In this document: piece after piece, positions 48,070-58,730 of the stretch | Layout of the letters: each line of letters begins with the position of its first letter | Numbering within the stretch: position 1 is the first letter of the stretch | Assembly (NCBI RefSeq): GCF_033958435.1 | Contig: NC_134138.1 | Coordinates: forward strand, 192,297,298 to 192,361,297 | DNA: 64,000 nucleotides | Reading direction: 5' to 3' | From: Carettochelys insculpta | Lineage: Eukaryota > Chordata > Testudines > Carettochelyidae | Notes under the pieces: model-generated | Database searches by the model: none | Seen by the model: the letters and a program-made list of their open reading frames with translations, nothing else | What the model was told of the DNA's origin: nothing | Position numbers and translations under genes: made by a program

Positions 48070-48359
48070 GGCTGCGTCTAGATTGCCAAGAACTGTTGGC
48101 AAAGGATACGCAAATTGTGCAACTTATTTATGTATCTTTTGCTGACAGTTCTGTTGGGAGAGGCTTTTCCAACATTTGGGCCTGTCCACACTAGGCCAAA
48201 ACCCACTGTCAAGATGTCCCTTCTTCATCGTGGAACGAGGTGTACAGGGGTGTCAATGGAACGCTCCTGACCAGCAGATCTTCCAAGAGATCTGCAGTCT
48301 GGCCGCCCGCTCTGTCGACAAAACTTCTGTCAACGGAAGCCTGCAGTCTAGACAGAGCC
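48070..48359. mobile_element. MITE with GCGTCTAGA-type ends
   Basis: The left GGCTGCGTCTAGATTG and right CTGCAGTCTAGACAGAGCC are inverted matches over about 15 bases. A second block inside (GGCCTGTCCACACTAGGCC, near 48178) looks like another end of the same type, so one element may be nested in another. TGTCGACAAAAC and TGTCAACGG motifs recall the fragment at 62780-62958. Noncoding. Confidence 0.55.
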
Positions 48360-48594
48360 TTTAAAGTTCCCTGGTGTGACTGAAGTGTGCTGAAGTACTC
48401 AAACGGTGCATGTTGTTGCAAAGGTGCTGGAACAATGTGTAGAGACCCATTGAACCAAATGCAAAACCTGTATCTAATGGAAACCACTGCAAGCCATGGA
48501 ATGAGGGCAGGGCTGGATCAACCCTTATGGAGGCCTGGGGTATTAGATTTTTTGGACCCCATTCTGCTCAGTAAGGGGCTTCCAGTCTGGGCAG

Positions 48595-48790
48595 AACGTT
48601 GGGGTGCAGGAGGAAGCAGGAGTTCCAGCTGGGGGTGCAGGTTCTGGGGAGGAGCCAGGAAAGAGTGATTGGGGGTGCAGAAGGGGTCTTCAGGCTGAGG
48701 CCTGGGGGGTTAGAGTGGGGGAGCGGCCTCAGTGCAGAAGATGGGGGTGGGGGTGCAGGGTCTAGGCAGGAGTTGGGAGAGAGCTGGGGG
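48595..48790. repeat. G-rich imperfect tandem repeat
   Basis: GGGGTGCAGG and close variants recur about every 30-60 bases. It resembles 46280-46460. Frames here are not meaningful. Confidence 0.5.
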
Positions 48791-50454
48791 TTGATGTGCG
48801 GAGTGCCTACCTGAGGCAGCTCCCCTTTGGTGGTGCAGGCCTCAGGGAGAGAAAGGGGCAGATGGCTCTTCACACTGCCCTGAGTTCATGATTCTTGGCC
48901 AATGGGAGCTCTGGAGGCAGAGCCGAAGGCAAAGGAACCAGGCAGGTGAAGATTCAAGTGCTTGCAGCTCCAGCCCAGCAAAGGCAGGGGCAGGAATGAC
49001 AACACATGAAGCCACATACTTCCCCCATCACCAGGCAGGCCCAGATAACATGGAGGAGCTTCAGTGGCTGCAGCCCAGAGCCCCAGGCTAAAGGTCCCCA
49101 CAAAAAGATTTGCACTTTTGGTAGCCAGGAGATCTTTATGTGGTCTCCCGGCCCTGAGCTCCAGGCCCTAAAGCCCCCTTCTTAATCGAGTCCTCACTGT
49201 AGGGGCACCCTGGCACCCTTAGTTTCAGCACATCTATGTTGCTGTTCCCACAACATATATCTGTAATGTAGATGTTGTATCTAGCTAGAGCAGATAACTA
49301 CCCAGTTTGTGTTTATAAGTTTGTTCCTAAGTAGCCCTGTAGCCTCTGATCCAGAAACTACAATTCCCAGGATGCCCCAAGAAAAGAGGCAATGCAAGGG
49401 AAGAAGGAAAAGAAGAGTGTGAGCTATGTGAAAGATTGATAGAGTAAGCCTGACCTTTTCTGTTATTAAGGTTCCTGAGCCTTCCCCAAAGGGTTCAGAT
49501 ACAAAAGTTATCATAGGAGAAACTGGGGATTTTATTAGTTGCTTAGGGAATAATCAGGACTTCTGGCATCTGTAAGTATGAGATGCAGTTAGAGATTGTG
49601 AGCTAAGCATATCTCCTGGGTGTTAGTGCTAAGATCATCAGCAGTGACATTATTGACAACGTTGACATATAAACTGTACTCAAGTGGCTTCAGAATTAGT
49701 GAACTGTGGCTCCCGTTTCCTATCCATTTAATCCATAAAAGGCACACAACTGGTATGGATGAGTATTCGGTCCAAATAATTCCCTATGAGCTATGTTTCA
49801 CTATAGCTTTAACCCAGAGATCCAATGGCTTTCCACAGCTTTCTCTCTCCCATTCCCTACAAGCATCAGAAATAATGGACCAGGTCTTTCATCTCACCCT
49901 CTGACAGTCATGTTTTAAGCTGGAGGCAACACTAGTCCCAACAGAGACAGGTGAATCAACATCCTCATCTCTTCAACAGCCACAGTCGCAGGAAAACGTA
50001 AGACATGGCCTCCACTCCATGGGTGGAAAGTGACCATGTCAACATATTGCCCTACCACTTCCAGTCCTTAAGGTGCATGGAGATGAAGAATAGCAACACC
50101 TTGTTGATAAACTGTACAGTTAATTGCTTTACCACACTTTGATTCATTATTAAATAGGAGCAAATAACCAATATCAATCAGGGTATTTTGCTCTGAACCA
50201 ATAATAATATACACTGTTACTTACACTGTTAATTTGTTCCAAAGGTCACCATGCAAGTTGAAAACCATGGAAGTCCAGCACTGCTTAAATATGATATATT
50301 TTTGACATGTACATTCATTGCAATGGATAGTTAAAACTAAAAAGTAGGGTTTATAAAAACAAAATGTTAAGAAAATGAAAATTTGTTCAGCACAGTACAT
50401 ATATAAAAACATCACTTTAAGAAAATTAATATTTACTATTCAATAATTTGTGGC
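48791..50454. other. Unassigned sequence
   Basis: No gene is supported. 50211-50454 may belong to the flank of the Tigger element, ahead of its coding region, but its left terminal repeat was not found. Confidence 0.35.
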
Positions 50455-52146
50455 TCAGATTTCTGCAGATATTGATGGCATTGGATCTTTACTCTCTGTT
50501 TTCTTTAAGTACATGTACTTGTCCAGTGATGTTTGTACTGTAGCTTTTGTCTTCTCATCATAAATCACCTTATAGCATACAATAGCGTCACGCACTGCTA
50601 TAGACACCGTCGTGAACCTTTCAGGTGTTTGGGTCCTGAGTGTCTAAACCAGCCAGTCCTTTCTCGATCATATCAAAGCATTCTGCCATCTGCTTAGCCA
50701 CAAATCTTTTTGGTGGCTTGGTCTCCTGTTCTTCCTCTGAAACTTCATCTTCGTTTCGGTGGACTTTGAGCTCCATTAAATCTTCATCGCTCAATTCGTT
50801 TGCATGATATTGCAACAATTCATTGAAATCATTTTCCTCAAGATTTAATTCTAATTTTCTGCTCATTTCCATGGGATTGTTGTTTACATCTTGCTCTTCA
50901 AATCCCCCAAAGTCCTGAACAAACGGGCGGGGGGGGGGGGGTGAACTTTTTCCAAACATCATCCATGTTAGATGTAATTTCATGCCAGGTAGCGTCAATA
51001 TTCTTAACAGTTTTGTAAATCTCATATTCTTTCCAGAACTGCCTCAATGGTATTCCATTCTCCCCTTTAGTAGCTTTCACTGCCTGTCTCAATGTTCTTC
51101 ATAGGTAATATTTTTTAAAAGTCCGTATGATGCCTTGATTCATAGGTTGTATGAGAGAAGTAGTGTTTGGAGGCAAGCACATCACCTTGATGTTTTCGTG
51201 GTAGTCACACAAAGTTGCTGGTGACCTGGGGCACTATCAACCAACAGCATGATCTTAAATGGTAGGTTATTTTCCTTGCAATATTTTTCAACCTCATGTA
51301 CAAAATGGTGGAAAAATCAGTCTTGGAAAATTCCTTGTCACCCATGCCTTTGAATTTCCATACAACAGGCAGCAAAGCTTTTGCAATGTTTTTGAGGGCC
51401 CTAGAGTTTTCACTATGGTAAACTAACAGGGGTTTTATTTTACAGTCCCCAGCACCATTTCCACCAAGTAGGAGCATCAGCCTGTCCTTTGATACCTTGA
51501 ATCCTGGCATAGTTTTTTCTTCTTTTGCTATGTACGAACAATATGGCATTTTTTCCCAGCATTATCCAGTTTTGTCGACATTAAAAATCTGTTGTGGTAG
51601 GTAATCCTCCTTTTCAATGATTTCTGCCAAAGCCTTAGGGAACTCTGTGGCTGCTACTGTGTTTGCACTGGCAGCCTCGCCAGTCACTTCAATGTTATGC
51701 AGTCTAGCAGGAGCCTTAAACCATCCATGACTTGCATTGAATGTAGCAGCAGCAACACTCTCACTATGTTTATCTTTTAGGTCTTTAAAAAGACTTAAGG
51801 CTTTTTCTTGTATGAGCATATGGCTTATTGGCATTCATCATTGATGTTGGTCTTCAGTCCAAACACTCAATAATTTTTCCATTTCTTCTACTAATATGCC
51901 TCTTTTCTTGGAAATAATTGTGGGCTGCATTGACACAGAACTTTTTATATGCTGCATAAGTCAGTCTTTATTTCTCATAAGAGCTCTCATCATCAACTCA
52001 TTCATTTCATAAGCACATGCAACATCTACAAACTTTTTACTTTTTTCATACCATTCAGTAATTTCTACTTAATTTTCTATAGTTATAGTTTGCTTCTTCT
52101 TACTAAAACTCTGAACATTTTCACCACTCTTACGTTTCCCAGACAT
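50455..52146 (-). pseudogene. Tigger (TIGD1-like) transposase pseudogene
   Basis: Tigger transposases are pogo-type DDD enzymes with a CENP-B-like DNA-binding half. The start is ATG at 52146 (MSGKRKSGENVQSFSKKKQ). The frame then gives KLLSVWTEDQ, FNASHGWFKAPARLHNIEVT and IFNVDKTG (first Asp), GFKVSKDRLMLLLGGNGAGD, and LLVDSAPGH (second Asp). CLPPNTTSLIQPMNQGIIR follows, where the third Asp (MDQG) is Asn (codon 51138-51140). The C-terminus ends MPSISAEI at a stop at 50455-50457. Stops occur near 52080, 51970, 51840 and 51560, with frame shifts near 51200 and at a G homopolymer near 50930. A possible right end, TAGTAAGTCCCCAACTTCC (about 52405-52423 reversed), has no clear partner. Confidence 0.85.
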
Positions 52147-53102
52147 GATGAGGCTTTATAGTTTGTTTATGAAGAGTAGTACAGTAACAAGACACAATTT
52201 GCACCCACAGGATAACAAATAAAAATGGCGAAAGCAATGCTGTCAGCTGTACGTCAATGTACTAGTAACGCCATCTGTTGAGCGGCAGTTGAACTAACGA
52301 TTGAGTGCACTAATAAGTTACGCCATCTATTGAGGGATAGTTGAACTAAGGATCCCACTCATGTATCCATGTACCTAAGGATCCGTGTAACTCAGACCCA
52401 TGGAAGTTGGGGACTTACTATACAGGACAGAGGTTCTACATGGAATAGTCTCCAGGACACTAGTTCATGCAGTGTCATTACGTTATCCTTACACAGAATG
52501 TGTGTTCACACATTTCAGCTGGTGTTAGCTATAGGATGATTTTATAAGTTACACATTTCTTTACAAGTCATTAAAATTCAACCCATCACTTTTTCCCAGT
52601 TCCTTTACTGGTTGTTCAGTTCCTTTGTCTTGGTTTCCCACATTAGTGTTCCAGATACTAAGCTAGGAAAGTAACACCCCACCTGTTGCTATTGTAAAAT
52701 TTTCTTATATTTTGAACCTGATAGTTTTCCTGTCTACTTAAGCCAAAGCTTACTCCAGCTGATGAGATCCTTAGCACAACTGAACAAGACTGTAGTAAAG
52801 ATATAAGACTATCCAGGCTATGTAACTGCTATAATATTTATGCTTAATGCCGAGGGTAATACATATTTTCACTGAGCAATGGAGGAGATCTAATCAGTTT
52901 GTAGTGCAGCACTTAACAGTGAAATCTGCTTACGGATGGAGAAAATAATTGAGATAAGTGGGATTTACCTTCACAGTATGTCAAACGAAAGTCCATTGAA
53001 ATAAACTAAAGTGATTTATGACTTTCATTGCATTTTACAATGAGTCCAATCTAAAGTGAACACTTAACTATGTATTATATAGCATCAAAGAACTTTAACT
53101 AC

Positions 53103-53271
53103 CCATTGTATACAGTTTGCAAATCTTTTAGGTCTGATGTAATTTCAATGGACATATCTTTAAGAGTTGAGCCAATACAACATAGCACATCTTGACATTT
53201 ACATGTAAATGGGAGTACTGTGTCAGGATAAGTTTTGCTAGTGTACTGGTCTTTGTATTTGAAACTATTTT
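53103..53271 (-). CDS. Possible host exon, weak
   Basis: A pyrimidine-bearing acceptor (GGTGGTTCCTGGCACAG) precedes 169 open bases, phase 1 in and phase 2 out, ending AATGG before GTAGTT, a weak donor. The translation includes ENSFKYKDQYTSKTYPDTVL and CKCQDVLCCIGSTLKDMSIE. The phase would fit joining to the candidate at 43369-43590, almost 10 kb downstream on the same strand. No family is recognised, and chance is likely enough to keep confidence low. Confidence 0.22.
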
Positions 53272-53863
53272 CTGTGCCAGGAACCACCAACAGGAAGATG
53301 AGAGCTCAAATTCCTTTTGTTCCCCTCTTCCTTTTGATGGATCTTATCATTATTGCTTATTATATTTAGGACAGAAATTCCTGTCGCTGCATTCAAACGG
53401 GAGCCCTTACATTGTCTGATGAACTACCACAAAGAGTGCCAGGTAGCTTCAGTACTGGAGCAGTTGCATTGAAATTGTATCAGGTTCAACAGAGATTCAG
53501 AGCCAAGACTATATGAATCTTCAGTTAATTCTCTCACAGACTCACCCCCTATCAATTCTTTTTAAAACTACTTTTGATTTTTAAAGACATTTTTAAAAAT
53601 CCATTAGACCTTCTCTTAGAAGCTATGTTTGGGACACAAGTAAATAAAGTTCAAGCTATTGTTCCATCCTTAGTTCACAGCACTGTGACTATAATATTGT
53701 ACAAGTCAGAAAACAGTGCATTATATATCTTTGTAACCCAGGTGACTGGGACCAGGAAGCAAAGCTGTCCATTTACGGGAATGCCTGTGTCACACAATTC
53801 TTGCAGAACTGACAGCCTTATCAGGAAATTACTGGAATGTCCTGATTTGTGTCTGGACAATAA

Positions 53864-54347
53864 GGATGTGCCTACACACCAATGTTAGTTCAAACTATAC
53901 TATTCCAGAAGAGGCTTTCTGGAATAGCTTATTTTGAAATAACACAGCTACACATAAAATGCATTTTGAAATAGCACTCAGCTATTTTGAAATAGAGCAT
54001 CTACACACAATAGGCTGTGGCTATACTAGCCCCCCCTCCCCTTTTGGAAGAGGCATGGTAATGAGCCACTTCATCAGATGCTAATGAGGTTCTGCCATGA
54101 ATAAGCAGTGCCTCATTAGCATAACGGTGGCCACATGCATTTCAAAAGCACCACTTTCAAAATGCACGTTGCCCATGTAGACGGGCCTTTCGAAAGGACA
54201 ACCTCCCCCCAGGACTTTGAAAGCCCCTTCTTCCCAAAACCAAATGGGAAATTATTTCAAGATGGCACTTGCATTGCATAGGTGCTAGCAAAGTTATTTT
54301 GAAACATTGCCTCTTATTTTGAAATAACTTCGCTGTGTAGACCTACC
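53864..54347. mobile_element. Harbinger-type MITE, probably with a nested second MITE
   Basis: The left AAGGATGTGCCTACACACC and right CTGTGTAGACCTACCTT (inverted AAGGTAGGTCTACACAG) are matching ends. The body repeats TATTTTGAAATAG motifs like the right end of the two-gene Harbinger element. Inside, GGCTGTGGCTATACTAGCCC at 54013 looks like the start of another MITE, possibly ending near 54189 at CATGTAGACGGGCC. Confidence 0.6.
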
Positions 54348-54350
54348 TTA

Positions 54351-55557
54351 GTGCTAATGTATTAGCATGTTTCTATGACCATTTCTTACATTTTTCAGTG
54401 CCCTTCTTTTTTAAAATAATGCTTATAATGAAACTCAAGGGGACAAAGCTTTTGTCCTTTGGTGAAATTAGCATTGCTTTTGTGTAATTCAGTAACCACA
54501 GAATTACTAATTCTGCTGATTTTCCGCAATAGCTGCCTCTCCATTTACCACACAGCAGAGGTCTGATACCTTCCTACTGAGACAACTAGCTCCGTCTTCT
54601 CCTTTGCATTACTAGTATCCTTCCCAATTATTCTGACTGATGTAGACCTCGATCCATGATAATTATGCATAGCTTCTTTTATAAAGTGTGGTTTCCATGG
54701 TAACAGCATTGGGAGAACAGGTGCGTGGAAAGCTGTGATATATTAAATGACAGTTACCCTCTGCCTCTGCTATGCAGATTGCTGTTCTCAGAATTTATTT
54801 ATAGCAGGTAGTAATTAATCTGTGTGAATTTCATTCCATTGAGGAGGGGAAAAAACCTGCAGAATGATTAACAAGAGGCCTAATTATCCTCATACCTTTG
54901 AGTCTGAAAATTTTGTCATCATCAGATAATTCTACCATAGAATTGTTGAATTATCATTTATATGAAGATGTCATTATATGAAACTCAAGGCTAACATCTG
55001 TAACAAATACCCTGTATTCTTCTCATTTTGATTCTACTGAATCTTGTACTCATGTCACTGCATTTGAGATATAGCAACAAACTATGTATATTGACTCTCA
55101 AAAAAAGATATAAATAACATGGGATTTGCACTGCAACCCATTGTTCACAGCTCTTAATCAGACAAGGATCAGATTTGTGACTCTGGCCTTCACAACCTCA
55201 GACAAAGACTCCTAACTTTTAATTCTGGCTCTGATACTCAGCTGCCTCGCTGTCCTTTAGATGGTTATTTAACCTCTCCATCTCAGTTTCTCAGTCTACA
55301 AAAAATACAAGAACATTTGTTTGTCCCTCTCTCTGGAGTATTATGAGGATTAATAAATGAAAGTTTGTAAAATACTTTAAAGATTAAAAGCACTCGCGCT
55401 ATCAGAAGACATTTTTCTCATAGGCGCTGTAACCTAAGTGAATAGTAAATTCTGTGTAGTAGATTCAGAGTATTCATTACCTGACAAAAAACATTTATGT
55501 GCCTAATTCAGCCTTAATGGTTTGTAGAGTTGTTTAAACATAATTGATATATGACGA
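54351..55557. other. Unassigned AT-rich sequence
   Basis: No gene or well-bounded repeat is seen. Confidence 0.4.
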
Positions 55558-55748
55558 TGTGCATCTCGTAGAACTGGAAGGGACCTTGGGAGGTCATTGA
55601 GTCCAGTCCCCTGCTCTCTTGGCAGGACTAAGCACCTTCCCTGACAGACTTTTTTTTTTTTTTTGTTAATCTATTTTCCCCAACCACTAAATGGCCTCCT
55701 CAAGGATTCAACTCACAACTTTAGCAGGCCACTGCTCAAACCACTGAC
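55558..55748 (-). mobile_element. tRNA-derived SINE with CR1-like tail
   Basis: On the minus strand, GTCAGTGGTTTGAGCAGTGG (A-box region) and GAGTTGAATCC (B-box) are followed by an A-run spacer and a CR1-like tail, GACCTCCCAAGGTCCC, ending near TCTACGAG. Same family and orientation as 45991-46178. The tRNA-like half is the better preserved of the two copies at the B-box. Confidence 0.75.
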
Positions 55749-56303
55749 AGTCCAGTAAAAGAAGAAAGAAAAATAGTGTAATGATCTGGTGGTCAGACTC
55801 ATGATTCATACTGTGATGCCATACTGATGCCAGGTGGAATGTTAGATATGTCCCGCAGCTTTTATGTTTTTGTCTTCTTTTTGTTGTTTTTTTAAACTAA
55901 TAAGTTTGAAAATGTTTGGTAAAGAAAGCTTGCGGCGGGGAGGGATAAACCCACAATCAAAAATGAACAAGACCAAAATAGCCTCTCAAAAAATCAATAT
56001 ACATATCTCAGATGAAAGACTATTGTTTGGAGCACAGGGCAGCTGAAGAAAATCTCCTTGGTTGCTTTTACACTTGCCATCTGAAACATTTTTAAATTTA
56101 ACTATTAAATTTGCAATTATTGCAAATTGCACCTATGTTTGGGGTGGAGGGAGGTCCATAGCTAAGCAAACTTAAACAAGGAAAGAAAGCAACACGATTC
56201 AAATACAGCATAAATGCCATTTAGGCAAAAGCCTCAGGGATGTTAGAACACTTCTGATGAATAGGATTACAGATGATAGGGTCAGCCAGTTGGAAGACAT
56301 GGA

Positions 56304-56395
56304 GGTATGCCTACACTGCAGCCCTACATTGCCATATGTTAAGTCGACTTACAGCCACCGCAGTAAAGCCCAGGGGAGGGAGTGCTTCAAATGAC
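56304..56395. mobile_element. MITE left-end fragment
   Basis: GGTATGCCTACACTGCAG matches the GGTATGTCTACACTGCAG end seen (inverted) at 20938. No right end was found within the next kilobase, so this is a truncated or broken copy. Confidence 0.45.
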
Positions 56396-58070
56396 TAAAG
56401 AGGGGCAGTGTGGGGCACACCGAGCCAGGGCGCTCAGCTGTGCACAGCTCCTCTCTCACAGCCCAGCTGCCCCTCTATGCCTGGCTCTTGGGTCCCTGCT
56501 CCCCATTGGGAGCAAGGGCGTTCTCACCTTGGCTTCTCTTCCCTGAATGGATAGCAGGGAGTTGCGTGGGATGTGGAGGGAGATGGCTCTAGCTATCCAG
56601 CTTTCTTGTCAGTTTCATTCAGGGCATAGTACAAGGCATGGCTGCACATGAACCACCATATGGAGAAGGCTAGCCCCCCCAGCTCCTCCCCTTTTGCCTT
56701 CCATATGAACCCCACTAAAGTCCTTCCACTGCAGCCACCGCCCCCCAGTTAGCATTACCAACTCTGGAGCACCAGGAGTGTTAGCATTACCAACCCTGCA
56801 GCAGTGGGAGGGCAGGTGGTTCAACCCAAACACGCCCAACCACAGAGCAACAGGAAGGTGGACACCCAGCCACAACCTTCGTACCCCCAGGGCACCATGA
56901 GGGCAGGCATCCCAGCCACAGCCTGAGCCATGGCCATTGCACAGCAGGACTGGAGCCATGCAGAGGAGGAAGCATGGGTGGGGGGGACTATAGACAGATC
57001 ATGTGTGAGACCATGTCAGGCTGTTTGGGGAGGCAAAGCTCCTCCCCTCCAGCCTATGGTACATGCCACCCATGCTATAAGATATATCAGTCTAGGCAAG
57101 CTTTTGGCTGAACACTTGGTGGCTTGGAAAAACCCGGTGATTATAGCCACTGAATTAAGTAACAGTGGTCATCTCATCACCTGGCATGGGTAGTATTATT
57201 TATTTTGAAAGCATATTTTTAAAAAATGAAAGCTCCAATTGGCATCCAAACTCCTAGGATGACCATTCTTTTATTTTGTCACGTTTGAAACAGCACGTTC
57301 TGGACAAAGGAAAAATATGTAAAAATTCACAACAGCAGCATGACAATTATTCATTTGCTAGCCAGACCCAGTTAAATCACTGCATGAAAAATGAAGGATG
57401 GATATATGCATACATCAGTGGTATATTGTACTGTGGTACAATTCCTCAAATTACATACTACTTCAGAGATATAAATGTTATACAATCCATCTAGAGCCAC
57501 CTTTGATTTGCACCTTACTGTAAATCACTGCTTACTCAGACCCAGATGAGATCTCAATTATACTGGTGTAGAGCTGAAGTAAGTTCATTGGGTTAAACTC
57601 AGTTATTTCCTATTTATTCCAGTAAATGGACCCTTGGAATATGATATTCAATGAACAAAGTTTGTTAAATTATTCTTAATAGCCCAGATACAATTCTGCA
57701 CCAAGATCTGCTTGGTACAGGAAATAGGGGTGACACCCATCATGGACACAGTTATGGCTCCTTGATTCCCTGTTCCCCACAGTTGCTTTAATGTATAGCA
57801 AAGGCAATACCAAAGGAGGGTATGCTATGCTGGAACTGCTGGAGTACAGTCCAGCCTACCTTCACGCCCTCTTAGCCCTCACACACTCCCTATGCCAGGT
57901 CAGATGAGGCATGGTTCAGATATTGGCTACATGTGGTCCGTACCAATAGTCCAGAATCAAGCTAGTTTCCAGCCCATTTGCGCCATTACAAGGGCTGGAA
58001 CACAGGGACTTTCTTGACCAATATTAGTTTTACACACATTTACATTGGTCCCAAACCTAAATACAAAACA
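56396..58070. other. Unassigned sequence
   Basis: A short direct duplication, GTTAGCATTACCAACYCTG, occurs twice near 56750-56800. No gene is supported; frames at 56615-56959 are on GC-rich text. Confidence 0.35.
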
Positions 58071-58730
58071 CAAACACTCCCAAAAGTCTGGGGGGTTTCA
58101 AAATCCAAACCTCAAACCAAATCTGAATTTTGCAAAAAAGTCCCTATCTTCACAATAAACCACACCAAACTCCAGATCCAAATGCCCAGCTCCCTCCTGC
58201 ATCCTACACTTTGGGGTGTCTGAATTTGCATGTAGGTGCACACTTTGTGCCTGGGGCTCATGTCAAACTCTTTCTCTCTTGGCAGTCACTTAATAACGAG
58301 TAGGACTTCTTCATTTCACCTTCTTATTTGTGAGTGCGTTGATGGCTGATCAGCCTGATTTTGGAGCTGCAGGTCTTACCAACACCTGCTCTTTCTGTGA
58401 TAACTGTTGAAGTGATGCAGGGAAATTTTTGCTGCGCTTTTCTTCTTCTCCGCCTCTCCTCCTCTGCACTGTGGCGGGACCTCTCAAATTGCAGCACTGC
58501 ATCAAGGATTACTATTCTTCCCAGGGGATGGTCTTGGGCAAACACTCCCAAATCTTGTGGCTGTTCAAAATCCAAACCTCAGAACAAATCCAAATTTTGA
58601 AAGAAAAAAAGATCCTTGTCTTCACAATAAACCAAACCAAACCTCCAGATCTAAATGCCCAGTTCCCTTTTGGGATGTTTGAAATGTGAATGTGGATGCA
58701 AACTGTTTGTCTGGGGCCTGTGTCAAACAC
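58071..58730. repeat. Direct duplication of about 200 bases
   Basis: 58071-58270 and 58539-58730 share a collinear order of blocks: CAAACACTCCC, CAAAATCCAAACCTCA, CTTCACAATAAACCA, AAATGCCCAG, CTGGGGCCTG or CTGGGGCTCA, and TGTCAAAC. Identity looks near 75-80 percent by eye. The intervening 270 bases are different. It could be two copies of an unknown interspersed repeat or an old local duplication. Confidence 0.65.
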
